Positions 8,123 through 17,551 of a stretch of 33,543 nucleotides of DNA are shown piece after piece. The number at the start of each line of letters is the position of its first letter. Position 1 is the first letter of the stretch. The position numbers and the translations under genes were made by a program. The DNA comes from Candidatus Kapaibacterium sp. (lineage in GTDB: Bacteria; Bacteroidota; Ignavibacteria; Kapaibacteriales; UBA2268): positions 1,490 through 35,032 of the forward strand of contig JAPLFM010000303.1 of NCBI GenBank assembly GCA_026390675.1, given 5' to 3'. Below the pieces are notes generated by a model. It was not told the DNA's origin. It searched no databases and saw nothing but the letters and a program-made list of their open reading frames with translations.

Positions 8123-8761
8123 CTATCTACCTACTAATTTGAAAGCATGTGACCAATTCCCAGTTACCACACCATGAGTAATCCAAAGCATAGCAAATGG
8201 TTCAAGCAATCTTGATTGTTCAATATTTCCAAGGTCGTGAGTGTTCCAATTGAAAGCATCTAAAAATCCTGCTACAATTTTTTTTGCTTCAATATCGTTC
8301 CCAGCAATAAACATATCAAGTTTAGCACCATCAATCATTCCATTTGTCATATAAGAAGCTGTTATAATATTAAACGCCTTTACTACTTTTGCTTCAGGTA
8401 ACCATTTTTGAATTTGTTCACCAGCAGAATCATTAAAACCTAATGCTAGTTTAGGCACGCCACTACTAAATTCAAGTGGATTTACTACATCAACTAATAT
8501 TTTGTTTTTAAAATTATTTACACCTGAAAGATTTATTGCAGATTCTGTTCCTGACCATATTGTACATAGAAACAAAACATCACCAAAATCTGCTGTATCA
8601 GCAAAAGTTCCAATTTTACAAGTGGGATTTTCATTAGACCATTTAAGAACTTCTTCTTTTTGAGTATTTCTTGTACCAAGCATAACTTCATAGCCTAATT
8701 TAAGAAAACCAATTGCCAATGTTTGACCTACATTACCAGATCCTAAAATTCCTATTTTCAT
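8123..8761 (-). CDS. NADPH-dependent F420 reductase-like oxidoreductase
   Basis: The 212-residue cytosolic protein begins with a Rossmann dinucleotide-binding motif, MKIGILGSGNVGQTLAIGF. LGTRNTQKEE at the end of strand 2 suggests NADP preference (Thr-Arg where the 2'-phosphate binds). The rest (DVVNPLEF, AKVVKAFNIITASYM, MFIAGND) follows the NpdG / NADPH-dependent F420 reductase-like family. That family also occurs in organisms lacking F420, where its substrate is unknown. The gene stands alone, divergent from the amino-acid permease. The true substrate cannot be inferred here. Confidence 0.75.
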   Translation of the reverse strand: MKIGILGSGNVGQTLAIGFLKLGYEVMLGTRNTQKEEVLKWSNENPTCKIGTFADTADFGDVLFLCTIWSGTESAINLSGVNNFKNKILVDVVNPLEFSSGVPKLALGFNDSAGEQIQKWLPEAKVVKAFNIITASYMTNGMIDGAKLDMFIAGNDIEAKKIVAGFLDAFNWNTHDLGNIEQSRLLEPFAMLWITHGVVTGNWSHAFKLVGR

Positions 8762-8872
8762 TTAAGACTCAATTTTAATATATGTATTTTTGAAAAAATA
8801 TAATCACGATTTATTTGTATTTTTGTTTTGAACTTTATGTATCTTAATAATTCATTAAAAGAAACATTGCAT

Positions 8873-8903
8873 ATTAAAACAAAAAAACTTATTTTGTTTT
8901 AAT
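8873..8903 (+). promoter_or_regulatory. Perfect 12-bp inverted repeat before permease gene
   Basis: ATTAAAACAAAA (8873-8884) and TTTTGTTTTAAT (8892-8903) are perfect complements around a 7-base loop. It ends 28 bases before the permease start in a divergent intergenic region, so it does not terminate a neighbouring gene. It could be an operator or a leader hairpin. The composition is almost pure A/T. Confidence 0.5.
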
Positions 8904-8931
8904 TCATATTTCCCAATGGAATCTTTATATA

Positions 8932-10392
8932 TTGAAAATTGAAAATAAACATAGCGACGAGACTTCACTTGTTCCTAGATTAGGCTTATTTACAACTTTA
9001 GCAATTGTAATAGGAGCTGTAATAGGCTCTGGAATATTTAAAAAACCAGCATTAATGGCTTCAGAACTTGGTTCTTCAGAGTTATTAATTGCTGTATGGG
9101 TTATAGCTGGGATAATTACATTATTCGGAGCTTTAACAAATGCAGAAATTGCTGGAATAATAACTGCAACAGGAGGTCAATACATATTTTTTGAAAAGAT
9201 GTATGGCAAATTTTTTTCATTTCTTTATGGTTGGGCAATATTTGCAGTAATACAAACTGGATCAATTGCATCAATTACTTATGTCTTTGGTGACTATTTT
9301 CAAGCACTGGTACCCCTATTCCGTTTTTCTAAAGAAATTGAAATGTCTTTTATTTTACATATACCATTTATTGGTAATATATTACCTTTAGAAAATATTG
9401 GAGTTAAGCTCGTAACAATGCTTACAATATGTATTTTAACATTTATTAATTATTTTGGAGTGATGTTTGGAGGAGGAATTGCAGGTTTCTTTACATCAAT
9501 GAAAATAATTGCAATGCTGATTTTAGTTGGATTTGGTTTTATGTATGCTGGTGGTACAGTACATAATTTCACTTCAACTATTAATGGTTTTCATTATTCA
9601 GGTGGTGCATTTGCTGGCTTTATTGCAGCTCTTTCTGGTGCATTTTGGGCTTATGATGGTTGGAATAATATCACATATATAGCCGGAGAAGTAAAAAACC
9701 CACAAAAAACAATTCCAATTGCTTTGTTTGTAGGGACTGTAATTATAATCGCAATTTATTTATTAATCAATTTTGCTTATTTATATGTAATGCCAATTGC
9801 TGAAATGTCAAAATCAACTTTAGTTGCTGCTGATGTTGCTCGAAAAGCAATAGGTAATTTTGGAGCTGGGTTTGTATCAATAGCTGTTCTAATTTCTACA
9901 TTTGGTACATCAAATGGTACAATTATGGTAAGTGCAAGGGTTTATTTTGCAATGGCTCGAAAAGGTCATTTTTTCAAAAGAATTGGTAAAATTCATCCTA
10001 AGTATTTAACACCTGCCAATGCTCTTATTTTACAAGCGTTTTGGACTTGCATATTGGTTCTAAGTGGTACATTTGATACATTAACAGATATGCTAATTTT
10101 TGTAAGTTGGATTTTCTATGCAATAGGTGCTTATGGTGTTTTTGTTTTAAGAAAAAAAATGCCTGATGTTGAGAGACCATACAAAGTTTGGGGCTATCCT
10201 TACATCCCAATTATTTTCATTGTATTTGCTTCTGCATTTGTTGTTTTAACTTTATGGAATGATATTTCTGCATATATTAATGGTCAATCTCAAATAATAA
10301 ACTCAATTTTTGGTCTATTCTTAGTAGCTTTAGGAATTCCATTTTATTTGTATTTTGAAAGAAAAAGTTTGAAAGGCGACAAAGAGTCGTAG
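8932..10392 (+). CDS. APC superfamily amino-acid permease
   Basis: The protein is 486 residues with about 12 hydrophobic segments. The first helix has the APC-family substrate-site motif [16 protein letters not shown], and [26 protein letters not shown] marks helix 6 and the following loop, typical of the LAT / serine-threonine exchanger branch. It probably imports or exchanges neutral amino acids across the inner membrane. The start is an unusual TTG: no in-frame ATG occurs until Met42 inside the transporter fold, too late for a complete first helix. An 8-codon frame ATGGAATCTTTATATATTGA at 8916-8942 overlaps this start in another frame. No Shine-Dalgarno sequence is visible. The YciO-type gene follows after 30 bases and is probably cotranscribed. 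Confidence 0.85.
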   Translation: MKIENKHSDETSLVPRLGLFTTLAIVIGAVIGSGIFKKPALMASELGSSELLIAVWVIAGIITLFGALTNAEIAGIITATGGQYIFFEKMYGKFFSFLYGWAIFAVIQTGSIASITYVFGDYFQALVPLFRFSKEIEMSFILHIPFIGNILPLENIGVKLVTMLTICILTFINYFGVMFGGGIAGFFTSMKIIAMLILVGFGFMYAGGTVHNFTSTINGFHYSGGAFAGFIAALSGAFWAYDGWNNITYIAGEVKNPQKTIPIALFVGTVIIIAIYLLINFAYLYVMPIAEMSKSTLVAADVARKAIGNFGAGFVSIAVLISTFGTSNGTIMVSARVYFAMARKGHFFKRIGKIHPKYLTPANALILQAFWTCILVLSGTFDTLTDMLIFVSWIFYAIGAYGVFVLRKKMPDVERPYKVWGYPYIPIIFIVFASAFVVLTLWNDISAYINGQSQIINSIFGLFLVALGIPFYLYFERKSLKGDKES

Positions 10393-10422
10393 TTTAGTCA
10401 ATTAAGGAAAGGAGTTTATGCT

Positions 10423-11052
10423 ATGGCGGCAGAAATTTTGACAATTCACTCTGTTACTCCAGAGATGAGAAAAATTGATATAGTAGTTACAGCAATCAAA
10501 AATGGTGCAGTAATTTTATATCCAACTGATACAGGATTTACACTTGGTTGTGATTTATCCAACAAAAATGCTATCGAAAAGATAAGACAAATAAGAAACT
10601 TAGAAACAAGTAAATCAATGACTTTTTTATGTGATTCATTATCTAATGTTTCTGAATTTGCCAAAGTGTCGAATGTGGCATATCGTACTATTAAAGGGCT
10701 AATTCCTGGACCATATACTTTTATTTTGCCAGCATCGAAATTAGTTCCTAAATACGCTCAAGATCCGAAAAAGAATACTGCCGGAATTAGAGTTCCTAAT
10801 AATGTTTTATCTCAATTACTTTTAAAAGAATTAGGCAATCCATTGATTTCAATAAGTGCAAAGACAGAAAATGGTACTGATCCTGAAGATATAATAGAAA
10901 GCTATTCTAAGCTTGTAGATATTGCTGTAGCTTGTGAAGCTTATAGTTTTGTAGGTGAATCTACAATAATTGATATGACTAGCGATACTGATCAATTTGA
11001 AATTGTTAGAGAAGGAGCTGGAATGGCAAAAGCCAAAGAGTTCATTGTTTAA
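10423..11052 (+). CDS. YciO-type YrdC/Sua5 domain protein
   Basis: The 209-residue protein has the YrdC fold: ILYPTDTGFTLGCD near residue 31 (nucleotide-binding strand), MTFLCDSLSNVSEFA, IPGPYTFILPAS, AGIRVPNN and ISISAKTENG, ending IIDMTS and REGAG. These track E. coli YciO more closely than TsaC or Sua5, which carry a KxR...KP motif after the first strand; here it reads SKSMTF. TsaC/Sua5 make threonylcarbamoyl-AMP for the t6A37 tRNA modification; the cellular role of YciO is less settled. The start is decided by the purine-rich AAGGAAAGGAG about 10 bases upstream. An ATG at 10418 is out of frame and stops after seven codons. A strong bidirectional terminator follows. Confidence 0.85.
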   Translation: MAAEILTIHSVTPEMRKIDIVVTAIKNGAVILYPTDTGFTLGCDLSNKNAIEKIRQIRNLETSKSMTFLCDSLSNVSEFAKVSNVAYRTIKGLIPGPYTFILPASKLVPKYAQDPKKNTAGIRVPNNVLSQLLLKELGNPLISISAKTENGTDPEDIIESYSKLVDIAVACEAYSFVGESTIIDMTSDTDQFEIVREGAGMAKAKEFIV

Positions 11053-11078
11053 ACAAAAAGTTAGTTCAAATTCATTTT

Positions 11079-11110
11079 AATAGCCATTCGTTTTGAATGG
11101 CTATTTTTTT
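11079..11110. terminator. Bidirectional intrinsic terminator
   Basis: AATAGCCATTC (11079-11089) and GAATGGCTATT (11095-11105) form a perfect 11-bp stem with a 5-base loop. A T-run follows on the plus strand, and an A-rich approach gives a T-run on the minus strand. It sits between the convergent YciO-type and protease genes and can serve both. Confidence 0.85.
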
Positions 11111-11118
11111 AAATACTC

Positions 11119-13935
11119 TTAATTTGTTTTTATAAATTTTTCAAATTTAGTGACTTTATCATTATATAATTTTATAATATAAAAACCATTTATTAAATTT
11201 ATTAAATTAATTTCTTGATTTCCTGAAAGTTCTTTTTGACTAATAACAACTTGTCCTAATCCATTTAAAATATCTATAGAATAATTATTTAAGTTAGAAT
11301 TAATTTTTAGAGAATTAATAACTGGATTAGGGTTTAAGGAAAAATCTATTTTGGTTACATCATCAATAGAAGTTAATGAATTAAGGCAATTTGTAATATT
11401 TGATTTATATTCATTTTTGTTTTTAGCACCAGCAATACATATAAAACAAACTTTAGATTCTCCTTGCTTTAATTCTCCGGGATATCTCATTCCCACAATA
11501 CCGCTAATATCTGTTATAGCAGTTTCCTGAAAAGTTGTCCCACTATTTAAAGCTTTAATAATATCAGTATCCGAATAGTCGTGATTTGAATTTAAATTAG
11601 CTAGTTGAGCTATAGCACCACTTTCATAAGATGTAACTGCAGTACCAAATGTTATTGTGTCATTTACAGCTTTAACATAATTTGCAGCTGTATTTATTCC
11701 CTTTATTTTCACAGGAATAGATTCGTCGAATAGCTCTGCTTGATTTTTAGTATAGCCAAACTCATATCCAACATCCCAATCCATTTTATATCCGATTGAT
11801 AAGTTATTAAATACTTTTGAAGATTTATTGGTAGCTTTAATTTCTATTTTTGTAAAACCATTATTACCTGTTGGTGTATAAATTTTTTGTTGAATTTCAA
11901 TTGAATCTGAGTTGTCAAATTTACCAATAACTTTAATACTTTGCAAAGGAGCTAAATATGGTTCAGAATATTTAAAATCATTACTTTCATTTCCAAAACC
12001 ATTATTTGCACTTAAAACATTTTTATCATTAATTGTTGCAACTAAACCACCTTCATATAAAGCATCACCAAATCCATTTAATGAGAATCCATAACCCTGT
12101 CTATTTTCAAATGAAGTATTAAATCCAAAAGTTCCTGCAATCCCTGCTGAAAAAGTAATTGCATCATTTTTAAATGTAAGAACTTCAGGGATTGGATTAA
12201 AATCAACAAAAATCAAATCTCTATAGTTGTTATCTGCAGTAATATCAATTCTATAAACAAATTTACTAGTACCAATACCATTAACTTTTAGCAAAAAAGG
12301 TCCTAAGTCAAAATCTTGATTAGCTTCAATTTTACTGTAATTTACTTCGTCTAAAAGTATAGATGCAGCACTTGTATCTTCTGCCCAAGCTAAACTAAGT
12401 TTGAATTTTACATTACTTGCACCACCTAATACATTTTTTGATTTTATTAGTAATTTTACTTCATCTCCGATTGAATAATACTGTTTGGTTTGACCATTCA
12501 TATCAAGTATAAGTACTTCTTTTCTATGAAAGCCAGGATGTGAAAAAGGATCTATTTCAAGTGCCTTTTGGAGATTTAACCTACCAGGCATCTTGTTTTT
12601 GTTATTAATATTAATGCTTGAAATATCATCAGTTGACTGTCTAATATGCTGAATAGCTTGTAAGGCATTGAGATTTGGGAATTGAGATCGAACTATTCCT
12701 AAAGCACCTGCTACCACAGGTGAAGCAAACGAAGTTCCACTTGAACAGTTGGTATAACCAGTTAAAGTATTTGCAAGTGATACATTCCCAATTCCTTGAG
12801 CAAGTATATTGCAATGTGAGCCAAGGCTAGTATTTGAAGTTAACAAATCATCTTCATCAACTTCTCCAACACCTAATGCACCAATAAGACCGCCAGGATA
12901 ACGGGTTCTATATTTATCCAAATTTATATTACCTTCAATGTTACCTGAAACAGATACAACAGCTAAATTTTTAGCTACAGCATAATCAAGTACATTCTGA
13001 TAATAAGTAGAATAATTTGGATTTTTCCTATTTGCCCAACTGCAATTAACAACAGAAAATCCTTTTTGGGCGGCAAATAATAATGAAGTGTATCCAGCTC
13101 CTAAAGAAGTCTTACCAGTTTTAGCAATTTTAAGAGGAAAAATACTACATCTTCCTGCTATGCCAGCCATACCTAAACCATTATCAAAAGTTGCTCCTAT
13201 TATCCCTGCAGTTAAAGTTCCATGATCATCGTCATTTCTTGTGTTAGACCAATCAAATTGATTTTCAGGAAAAAAGTTATATCCATTATAGTTATCTATA
13301 TACCCATCTTTATCATTGTCATTTCCATCAATTGGATCTTTTTCATTTACCAAAAGAGACCCTTTAATATCATCATGGTTTTGGTTGGTTCCATCGTCAC
13401 TTATTCCAATTATTATTTTTGGATTACCTTGATTAACTCCCCAAGCTTCAAATACTTTTGAATTGAAAAGCACTCTTTGCTGACTTGTTTTTGGATCATT
13501 TGGTATAAATTGCTTTTGAATTTCTTGTAATCCATAAGGCTCTGCATTTTCTATTTTAGAATATTTCCTTTTTAAGTAAAAACAAAATTTATTTGGGTCA
13601 ATATTACCTTTGTAAGAAATTACAAAAGTTCTCAAAAGTTTTTCTTCAGATTTTAATATTGAATTATTTTCAATATTGTTTAGTTTGAAAAACCTATTAC
13701 CACTATTCATCAGTTCTGTTTGAAATGCCTTTAATATTTGTTCTTCAATTATAATATCAGGATCGTTTAGGATTTGACTTGCTGAAACTGAGTCATACAC
13801 TCCTTTTTCAAACTGAACTATTGCTGTATTGGCAAGTATTCCTTTGAATTTGTATTCAGATTGTTCTTTCCAATCAGCTGAGCAAATTCCAAAATTTAAT
13901 AATGTAAAAAGAATATAAGATAATGTTTTATTCAT
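11119..13935 (-). CDS. Secreted subtilisin-like serine protease (S8) with T9SS C-terminal domain
   Basis: The protein is 938 residues. A signal peptide (MNKTLSYILFTLLNFGICSA) and a propeptide region (about 25-165) precede the S8 catalytic domain (about 170-465). The triad is visible as Asp180 in GISDDG, His238 in DDDHGTLTAG and Ser402 in SSGTSFASPVVAG; Asn332 in VVSVSGN fits the oxyanion position. GNDNDKDGYIDNYNGYNF between Asp and His is an acidic, probably Ca-binding insert typical of environmental S8 proteases. A long beta-rich middle region follows, and the last 75 or so residues are a T9SS sorting domain (FSLNPNPVINSLKI, then GFYIIKLYND). It should be exported by Sec and T9SS and act as an extracellular or surface protease. 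It appears to be a single gene facing its own terminator. Confidence 0.9.
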   Translation of the reverse strand: MNKTLSYILFTLLNFGICSADWKEQSEYKFKGILANTAIVQFEKGVYDSVSASQILNDPDIIIEEQILKAFQTELMNSGNRFFKLNNIENNSILKSEEKLLRTFVISYKGNIDPNKFCFYLKRKYSKIENAEPYGLQEIQKQFIPNDPKTSQQRVLFNSKVFEAWGVNQGNPKIIIGISDDGTNQNHDDIKGSLLVNEKDPIDGNDNDKDGYIDNYNGYNFFPENQFDWSNTRNDDDHGTLTAGIIGATFDNGLGMAGIAGRCSIFPLKIAKTGKTSLGAGYTSLLFAAQKGFSVVNCSWANRKNPNYSTYYQNVLDYAVAKNLAVVSVSGNIEGNINLDKYRTRYPGGLIGALGVGEVDEDDLLTSNTSLGSHCNILAQGIGNVSLANTLTGYTNCSSGTSFASPVVAGALGIVRSQFPNLNALQAIQHIRQSTDDISSININNKNKMPGRLNLQKALEIDPFSHPGFHRKEVLILDMNGQTKQYYSIGDEVKLLIKSKNVLGGASNVKFKLSLAWAEDTSAASILLDEVNYSKIEANQDFDLGPFLLKVNGIGTSKFVYRIDITADNNYRDLIFVDFNPIPEVLTFKNDAITFSAGIAGTFGFNTSFENRQGYGFSLNGFGDALYEGGLVATINDKNVLSANNGFGNESNDFKYSEPYLAPLQSIKVIGKFDNSDSIEIQQKIYTPTGNNGFTKIEIKATNKSSKVFNNLSIGYKMDWDVGYEFGYTKNQAELFDESIPVKIKGINTAANYVKAVNDTITFGTAVTSYESGAIAQLANLNSNHDYSDTDIIKALNSGTTFQETAITDISGIVGMRYPGELKQGESKVCFICIAGAKNKNEYKSNITNCLNSLTSIDDVTKIDFSLNPNPVINSLKINSNLNNYSIDILNGLGQVVISQKELSGNQEINLINLINGFYIIKLYNDKVTKFEKFIKTN

Positions 13936-14064
13936 ATAAATTTGAATTTTATGTTTAATGTTTAAGAAATAGACAAATAAATGAAAAAAAAATTTTAGTC
14001 GAATGAGGCTTAATAGGTTTATTAAATAAATGAAATAAAAATTATTAAGATTTAATTAAAATAG

Positions 14065-14092
14065 TTGCTATTTTTGTAATTAATTCTATAAT
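14065..14092 (+). promoter_or_regulatory. Possible promoter of the signal-peptidase operon
   Basis: TTGCTA (14065-14070) and TATAAT (14087-14092) are separated by 16 bases, similar to -35/-10 boxes, 15 bases before the first ATG of the operon. The region is very AT-rich and such matches arise easily, so this is weak. Confidence 0.25.
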
Positions 14093-14107
14093 TTTTAATG
14101 GTATAAT

Positions 14108-14809
14108 ATGCAACCAGTAATTCCATTTTATATTAATGCAACATTCCAAGCTTTGGTTTTTCTTTTGTTTGTTTATTTGCTATATAATGTAAAACAAATT
14201 TATCAAGATACAAAAAAGATCCCTGTAATTTTTGGAACTATTCTGATAATGTGGTTAGTAACTCAGTCTGTATTAGCTTCATCTGGGTTTTATCTCAATG
14301 ACAAAGGATTCCCCCCTAGATTTGTATTTGCGGTTTTGCCACCATTTCTATTTATTTTATATTTATTCTTTTTCAAAAAAGATTTTTTAAAGAAACTTGA
14401 TTTAGAGCAATTAAACTATATTCATACAAGTAGAGTAGTAGTAGAAGTTGTATTATTATGGCTTTTTCAAATTCATTTAGTTCCTCAACAAATGACATTT
14501 GAAGGAACTAATTATGATTTGATGATTGGTATCACAGCTCCTTATATTACTTATTCATTTTATGCAAACAAACTTAGTAAAAGACTTTACATAGTTTGGA
14601 ATATTGCTGGTGTCGCCATGTTACTAAATGTTGTAATAGCAGGAATACTTTCTGCACCAACAGCAATTCAAAAATTCAATTTAGACCAACCAAATATAGG
14701 TATTTTAATGTATCCATTTATTTGGCTAGCTTGTTTTATTGTGCCTTTAGTTTTCTTTATTCATTTTGTTACAATATGGCGAATAATTAAAGAAGGCAAA
14801 AACTCATAG
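14108..14809 (+). CDS. Unrecognised multi-pass membrane protein
   Basis: The protein has 233 residues with about seven hydrophobic segments (for example ALVFLLFVYLLYNV, IFGTILIMWLVTQSVLA, FVFAVLPPFLFILYLFFF, VVLLWLFQIHLV, PFIWLACFIVPLVFFIHF). There is no cleavable signal peptide and no catalytic motif that I recognise. It is first in a run of same-strand genes leading to two signal peptidases, 101 bases before the first. I know no family name for it, and the context alone does not give a function. Confidence 0.7.
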   Translation: MQPVIPFYINATFQALVFLLFVYLLYNVKQIYQDTKKIPVIFGTILIMWLVTQSVLASSGFYLNDKGFPPRFVFAVLPPFLFILYLFFFKKDFLKKLDLEQLNYIHTSRVVVEVVLLWLFQIHLVPQQMTFEGTNYDLMIGITAPYITYSFYANKLSKRLYIVWNIAGVAMLLNVVIAGILSAPTAIQKFNLDQPNIGILMYPFIWLACFIVPLVFFIHFVTIWRIIKEGKNS

Positions 14810-14910
14810 GATATTGGGTTTGTTTTAAATTGTTAAATATTTTAAAAAATAGAAACTAATCATAAGTTTTAAACGTATCTAAAATATTATTTATTCAGAA
14901 ATATATTAAA

Positions 14911-15789
14911 ATGGCTAAAAAATCAAAAAAAGCAAGTGAACCAACAGGTATTGCAGCAATTATTGCTTGGTTTCGAACTTTATTGGGTGCAATTGTAGTA
15001 GTAATGTTAATTAATGGGGCGATAGTAGCTTCTTTTGTAGTTCCAACTGCATCAATGGAACGTACTGTAATGACAGGTGATTTCCTTTTTGTGAATAAAT
15101 TTATCTATGGTCCAACTACTCCTCAAGTGGTACCATTTATAAATATGCCTTTACCTTTTTACAAGTTCCCAGGATATAGAAAACCTAAATTAAGCGATGT
15201 TATAGTTTTCATTTACCCGGGCAATAGAGACGAAATAGAACCAAGTGTTTTTAATTACTATTTAAAAAGATGTTGTGGTACTCCTGGTGATGAAATTCAA
15301 CTTAAAGACAAACAACTTTTTGTAAATGGAACCAAAATTCCTTTAGCTCCTAATGGTGTTTATATTCCAGAATTACCAGATCATCCTGCAAATTTCCCTT
15401 TTGGCAATGATTTCTCTAGAGATAATTATGGGCCTCTCCGCATACCTAAAGCTGGGGATGTAATTAAAATTAATCCTGAAAACTTAAGAGTGTGGGATGT
15501 ATTAATCAAAAGAGAAGGTCATGAAGTAGTTTCAAACGGTAGTGAAATTCAAATAGATGGTAAAGTGGCTACAAGCTATACTGTTAAAAGAAATTATTAC
15601 TTTGGTATGGGTGATAATAGAGATAATAGTGAAGATAGTCGTTCTTGGGGATTTATTCCTGAAGACAATATCATTGGTTCTCCAATGTTTGTATATTGGT
15701 CATGGGATACAAATTTACCATTGATTTCTGAATTCTTTACAAAGCTTACAACTATTAGATGGTCTCGAATTGCTACTATAATTAGATAA
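14911..15789 (+). CDS. lepB: Signal peptidase I, long form
   Basis: The 292-residue S26 leader peptidase is anchored by one N-terminal membrane segment (about 24-46). The catalytic serine is Ser48 in VPTASMERT and the general base is Lys119 in YYLKRCCGTPGDE. Box E is GMGDNRDNSEDSRSWG. It removes signal peptides from Sec-exported proteins, with its active site on the periplasmic side. A large insert between the boxes (about 125-225, including RIPKAGDVIKI) is typical of Bacteroidota enzymes. A second, shorter signal peptidase gene starts only 2 bases after the stop codon. Confidence 0.93.
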   Translation: MAKKSKKASEPTGIAAIIAWFRTLLGAIVVVMLINGAIVASFVVPTASMERTVMTGDFLFVNKFIYGPTTPQVVPFINMPLPFYKFPGYRKPKLSDVIVFIYPGNRDEIEPSVFNYYLKRCCGTPGDEIQLKDKQLFVNGTKIPLAPNGVYIPELPDHPANFPFGNDFSRDNYGPLRIPKAGDVIKINPENLRVWDVLIKREGHEVVSNGSEIQIDGKVATSYTVKRNYYFGMGDNRDNSEDSRSWGFIPEDNIIGSPMFVYWSWDTNLPLISEFFTKLTTIRWSRIATIIR

Positions 15790-15791
15790 TT

Positions 15792-16355
15792 ATGCAAGCC
15801 ATTAATTCCTCTTTTAAAGGCAATCGTAAATATTACTGGCTTCAGTTTACGATTGCCTTTTTTGTTTTAATAATTTTAATTACTTTTATTAAAGTATTTT
15901 ATTTAGGCTTTTACAGAGTCGGTTCATCTTCAATGTTACCAACTCTTCAAATTGGTGATATGGTTTTGGTTGATAAGCATTATTATAAACAAAATGGTTT
16001 AAATAAAGGAGATATTGTTTTTTTTCATCAAAACAATACTAATAAGGACTTGGTTAAAAGGATTTTTGCTATTGAAGGCGATACAGTCTTATATCTTAAT
16101 GATAATTTATTTGTAAATAACTTAGACTTTACAAATAAAGATGAATTTAACGAGAAATGGTTAAGCAAATACAAAAAAGTTATAGTAGAAAAGGGTAAAA
16201 TATTTTTAGTAGGCGACAATTTAAATATAAGTTCAGATTCAAGAGATTGGGGAACAATAGAAGAAAGTGAAATTCTTGGTAAAATTTCATTCATTTATTT
16301 TTCAAAAGATAGCAATGGCTTTCATTTTGATAGAATAGGAAACAATTTATATTAA
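15792..16355 (+). CDS. lepB: Signal peptidase I, short paralogue
   Basis: The 187-residue S26 peptidase has one N-terminal membrane segment (about 17-37, LQFTIAFFVLIILITFIKVF). Catalytic residues are Ser47 in VGSSSMLPTL and Lys89 in DLVKRIFAIEGD, with box E VGDNLNISSDSRDWG. It lacks the insert of the upstream copy and is quite divergent from it, so the pair is an old duplication or two different lineages, possibly with different substrates. The stop codon overlaps the hemW start (TAATG). The first 23 codons contain a perfect 15-bp inverted repeat followed by a T-run, which could limit expression of this gene and those downstream. No later start would keep the membrane anchor, so the ATG at 15792 is favoured. 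Confidence 0.88.
   Translation: MQAINSSFKGNRKYYWLQFTIAFFVLIILITFIKVFYLGFYRVGSSSMLPTLQIGDMVLVDKHYYKQNGLNKGDIVFFHQNNTNKDLVKRIFAIEGDTVLYLNDNLFVNNLDFTNKDEFNEKWLSKYKKVIVEKGKIFLVGDNLNISSDSRDWGTIEESEILGKISFIYFSKDSNGFHFDRIGNNLY
15816..15863 (+). terminator. Terminator-like hairpin inside the 5' coding region of the second signal peptidase
   Basis: AAAGGCAATCGTAAA (15816-15830) and TTTACGATTGCCTTT (15846-15860) are perfect 15-bp complements around a 15-base loop. The right arm runs into TTTTTTGTTTT. This is the form of an intrinsic terminator, yet it encodes residues 9-23 of the downstream signal peptidase. Translation through it could prevent folding, giving attenuation. Confidence 0.65.
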
Positions 16356-17539
16356 TGTACGGATTATATTTACATATTCCTTTTTGTCAGAAAATTTGCT
16401 ACTATTGTGACTTTTTTGTTGATAAAAATCTTGATTTGGTTCAAGCTTATGTAAATGCTTTATGTAAAGAAATTGAAAGGGAAATGCTTGGATATAATTC
16501 AAAGCCCAAACTATCAACTATATATATTGGTGGTGGCACACCATCATTGCTTAGCCCAAATCAAATGGAACAAATAGTTAATGCTTTGGTTAATAATTTT
16601 GATTTAAGCGAATTAGAAGAATTTTCTATGGAATCTAATCCTGGTTCTGTTTCTTTAGATACTTTAAAGGAGTACAAATCTTTTGGGATTGATAGGCTTA
16701 GTATTGGGGTTCAGTCTTTTGTAAAAAGAGAGTTAGGCTTTTTAAAAAGAAATCATTCGCCCAAGAAAGCAATCAAAGCAATTGAAGATGCACACAAAGC
16801 TGGGTTCAACAATATCAATCTGGACTTGATTTTTGCTGTCCCAGGTCAAACTAATGAATCGTGGCAGTATTCTTTACAAACAGCTTTTAATTTGGGAACA
16901 ACACATTTATCTACATATAGTTTGATTTATGAAGAGGGTACACCACTTTATAAAGCTTGGAAGAATGGAAAAGTAGCTAAAACAAGCGATGATGATGATG
17001 CTGATATTTATGAGCTTACAATTAATGAAGCTTCAAATTTTGGTTTTAAACAATACGAAGTTTCTAATTTTGCTAAATATGAACTATATTGCAAACATAA
17101 TTTAGGAAGTTGGCAGGGATCTGAATATTTTGCATTTGGTGCTTCGGCTCATGGACACCTTGATAATAAAAGATTTTGGAGAGTTAAAAATCTAAGTGAA
17201 TTTATCTCCTTTAATAATAAAAATAAAACAACAATAATCGGCGAAGAGATTATTTCATTAAAAGGAAGAATTGAAGAATCTATTTTTTTAGCTTTAAGAT
17301 CAACTGGAATTGACATTTTAAAACTAAATACTAAATTTAATTTAGACTTAGCTAAAGTTTTTGAAAAAGAAATCGAATATTACATTAAGAATGATTGCGT
17401 TATTTTAGAAAACAATTTGATAAAGCTAACTAGCAAAGGATATGCTATTTGTGATAGCATTACATTATCTTTTGTTAGTAAAATAGAAAATTATTTAGAA
17501 AAGAACTTAAAATCTCTTAACTTGCATAATATAAATTAG
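16355..17539 (+). CDS. hemW: HemW-like radical SAM heme chaperone
   Basis: The 394-residue cytosolic protein begins directly with the radical SAM motif: Cys11, Cys15 and Cys18 in HIPFCQKICYYCDF, which bind a 4Fe-4S cluster. IYIGGGTPSLL, SMESNPGS, RLSIGVQSF, NLDLIFAVPGQT and the late FGASAHG are characteristic of the HemN/HemW family. The absence of the longer N-terminal region of true coproporphyrinogen dehydrogenase (HemN) favours HemW, which binds heme and delivers it to respiratory proteins. The C terminus has the winged-helix-like HemN_C region. The gene overlaps the preceding stop codon by one base and is probably translationally coupled. Confidence 0.9.
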   Translation: MYGLYLHIPFCQKICYYCDFFVDKNLDLVQAYVNALCKEIEREMLGYNSKPKLSTIYIGGGTPSLLSPNQMEQIVNALVNNFDLSELEEFSMESNPGSVSLDTLKEYKSFGIDRLSIGVQSFVKRELGFLKRNHSPKKAIKAIEDAHKAGFNNINLDLIFAVPGQTNESWQYSLQTAFNLGTTHLSTYSLIYEEGTPLYKAWKNGKVAKTSDDDDADIYELTINEASNFGFKQYEVSNFAKYELYCKHNLGSWQGSEYFAFGASAHGHLDNKRFWRVKNLSEFISFNNKNKTTIIGEEIISLKGRIEESIFLALRSTGIDILKLNTKFNLDLAKVFEKEIEYYIKNDCVILENNLIKLTSKGYAICDSITLSFVSKIENYLEKNLKSLNLHNIN

Positions 17540-17551
17540 CACGAGAAAAGA

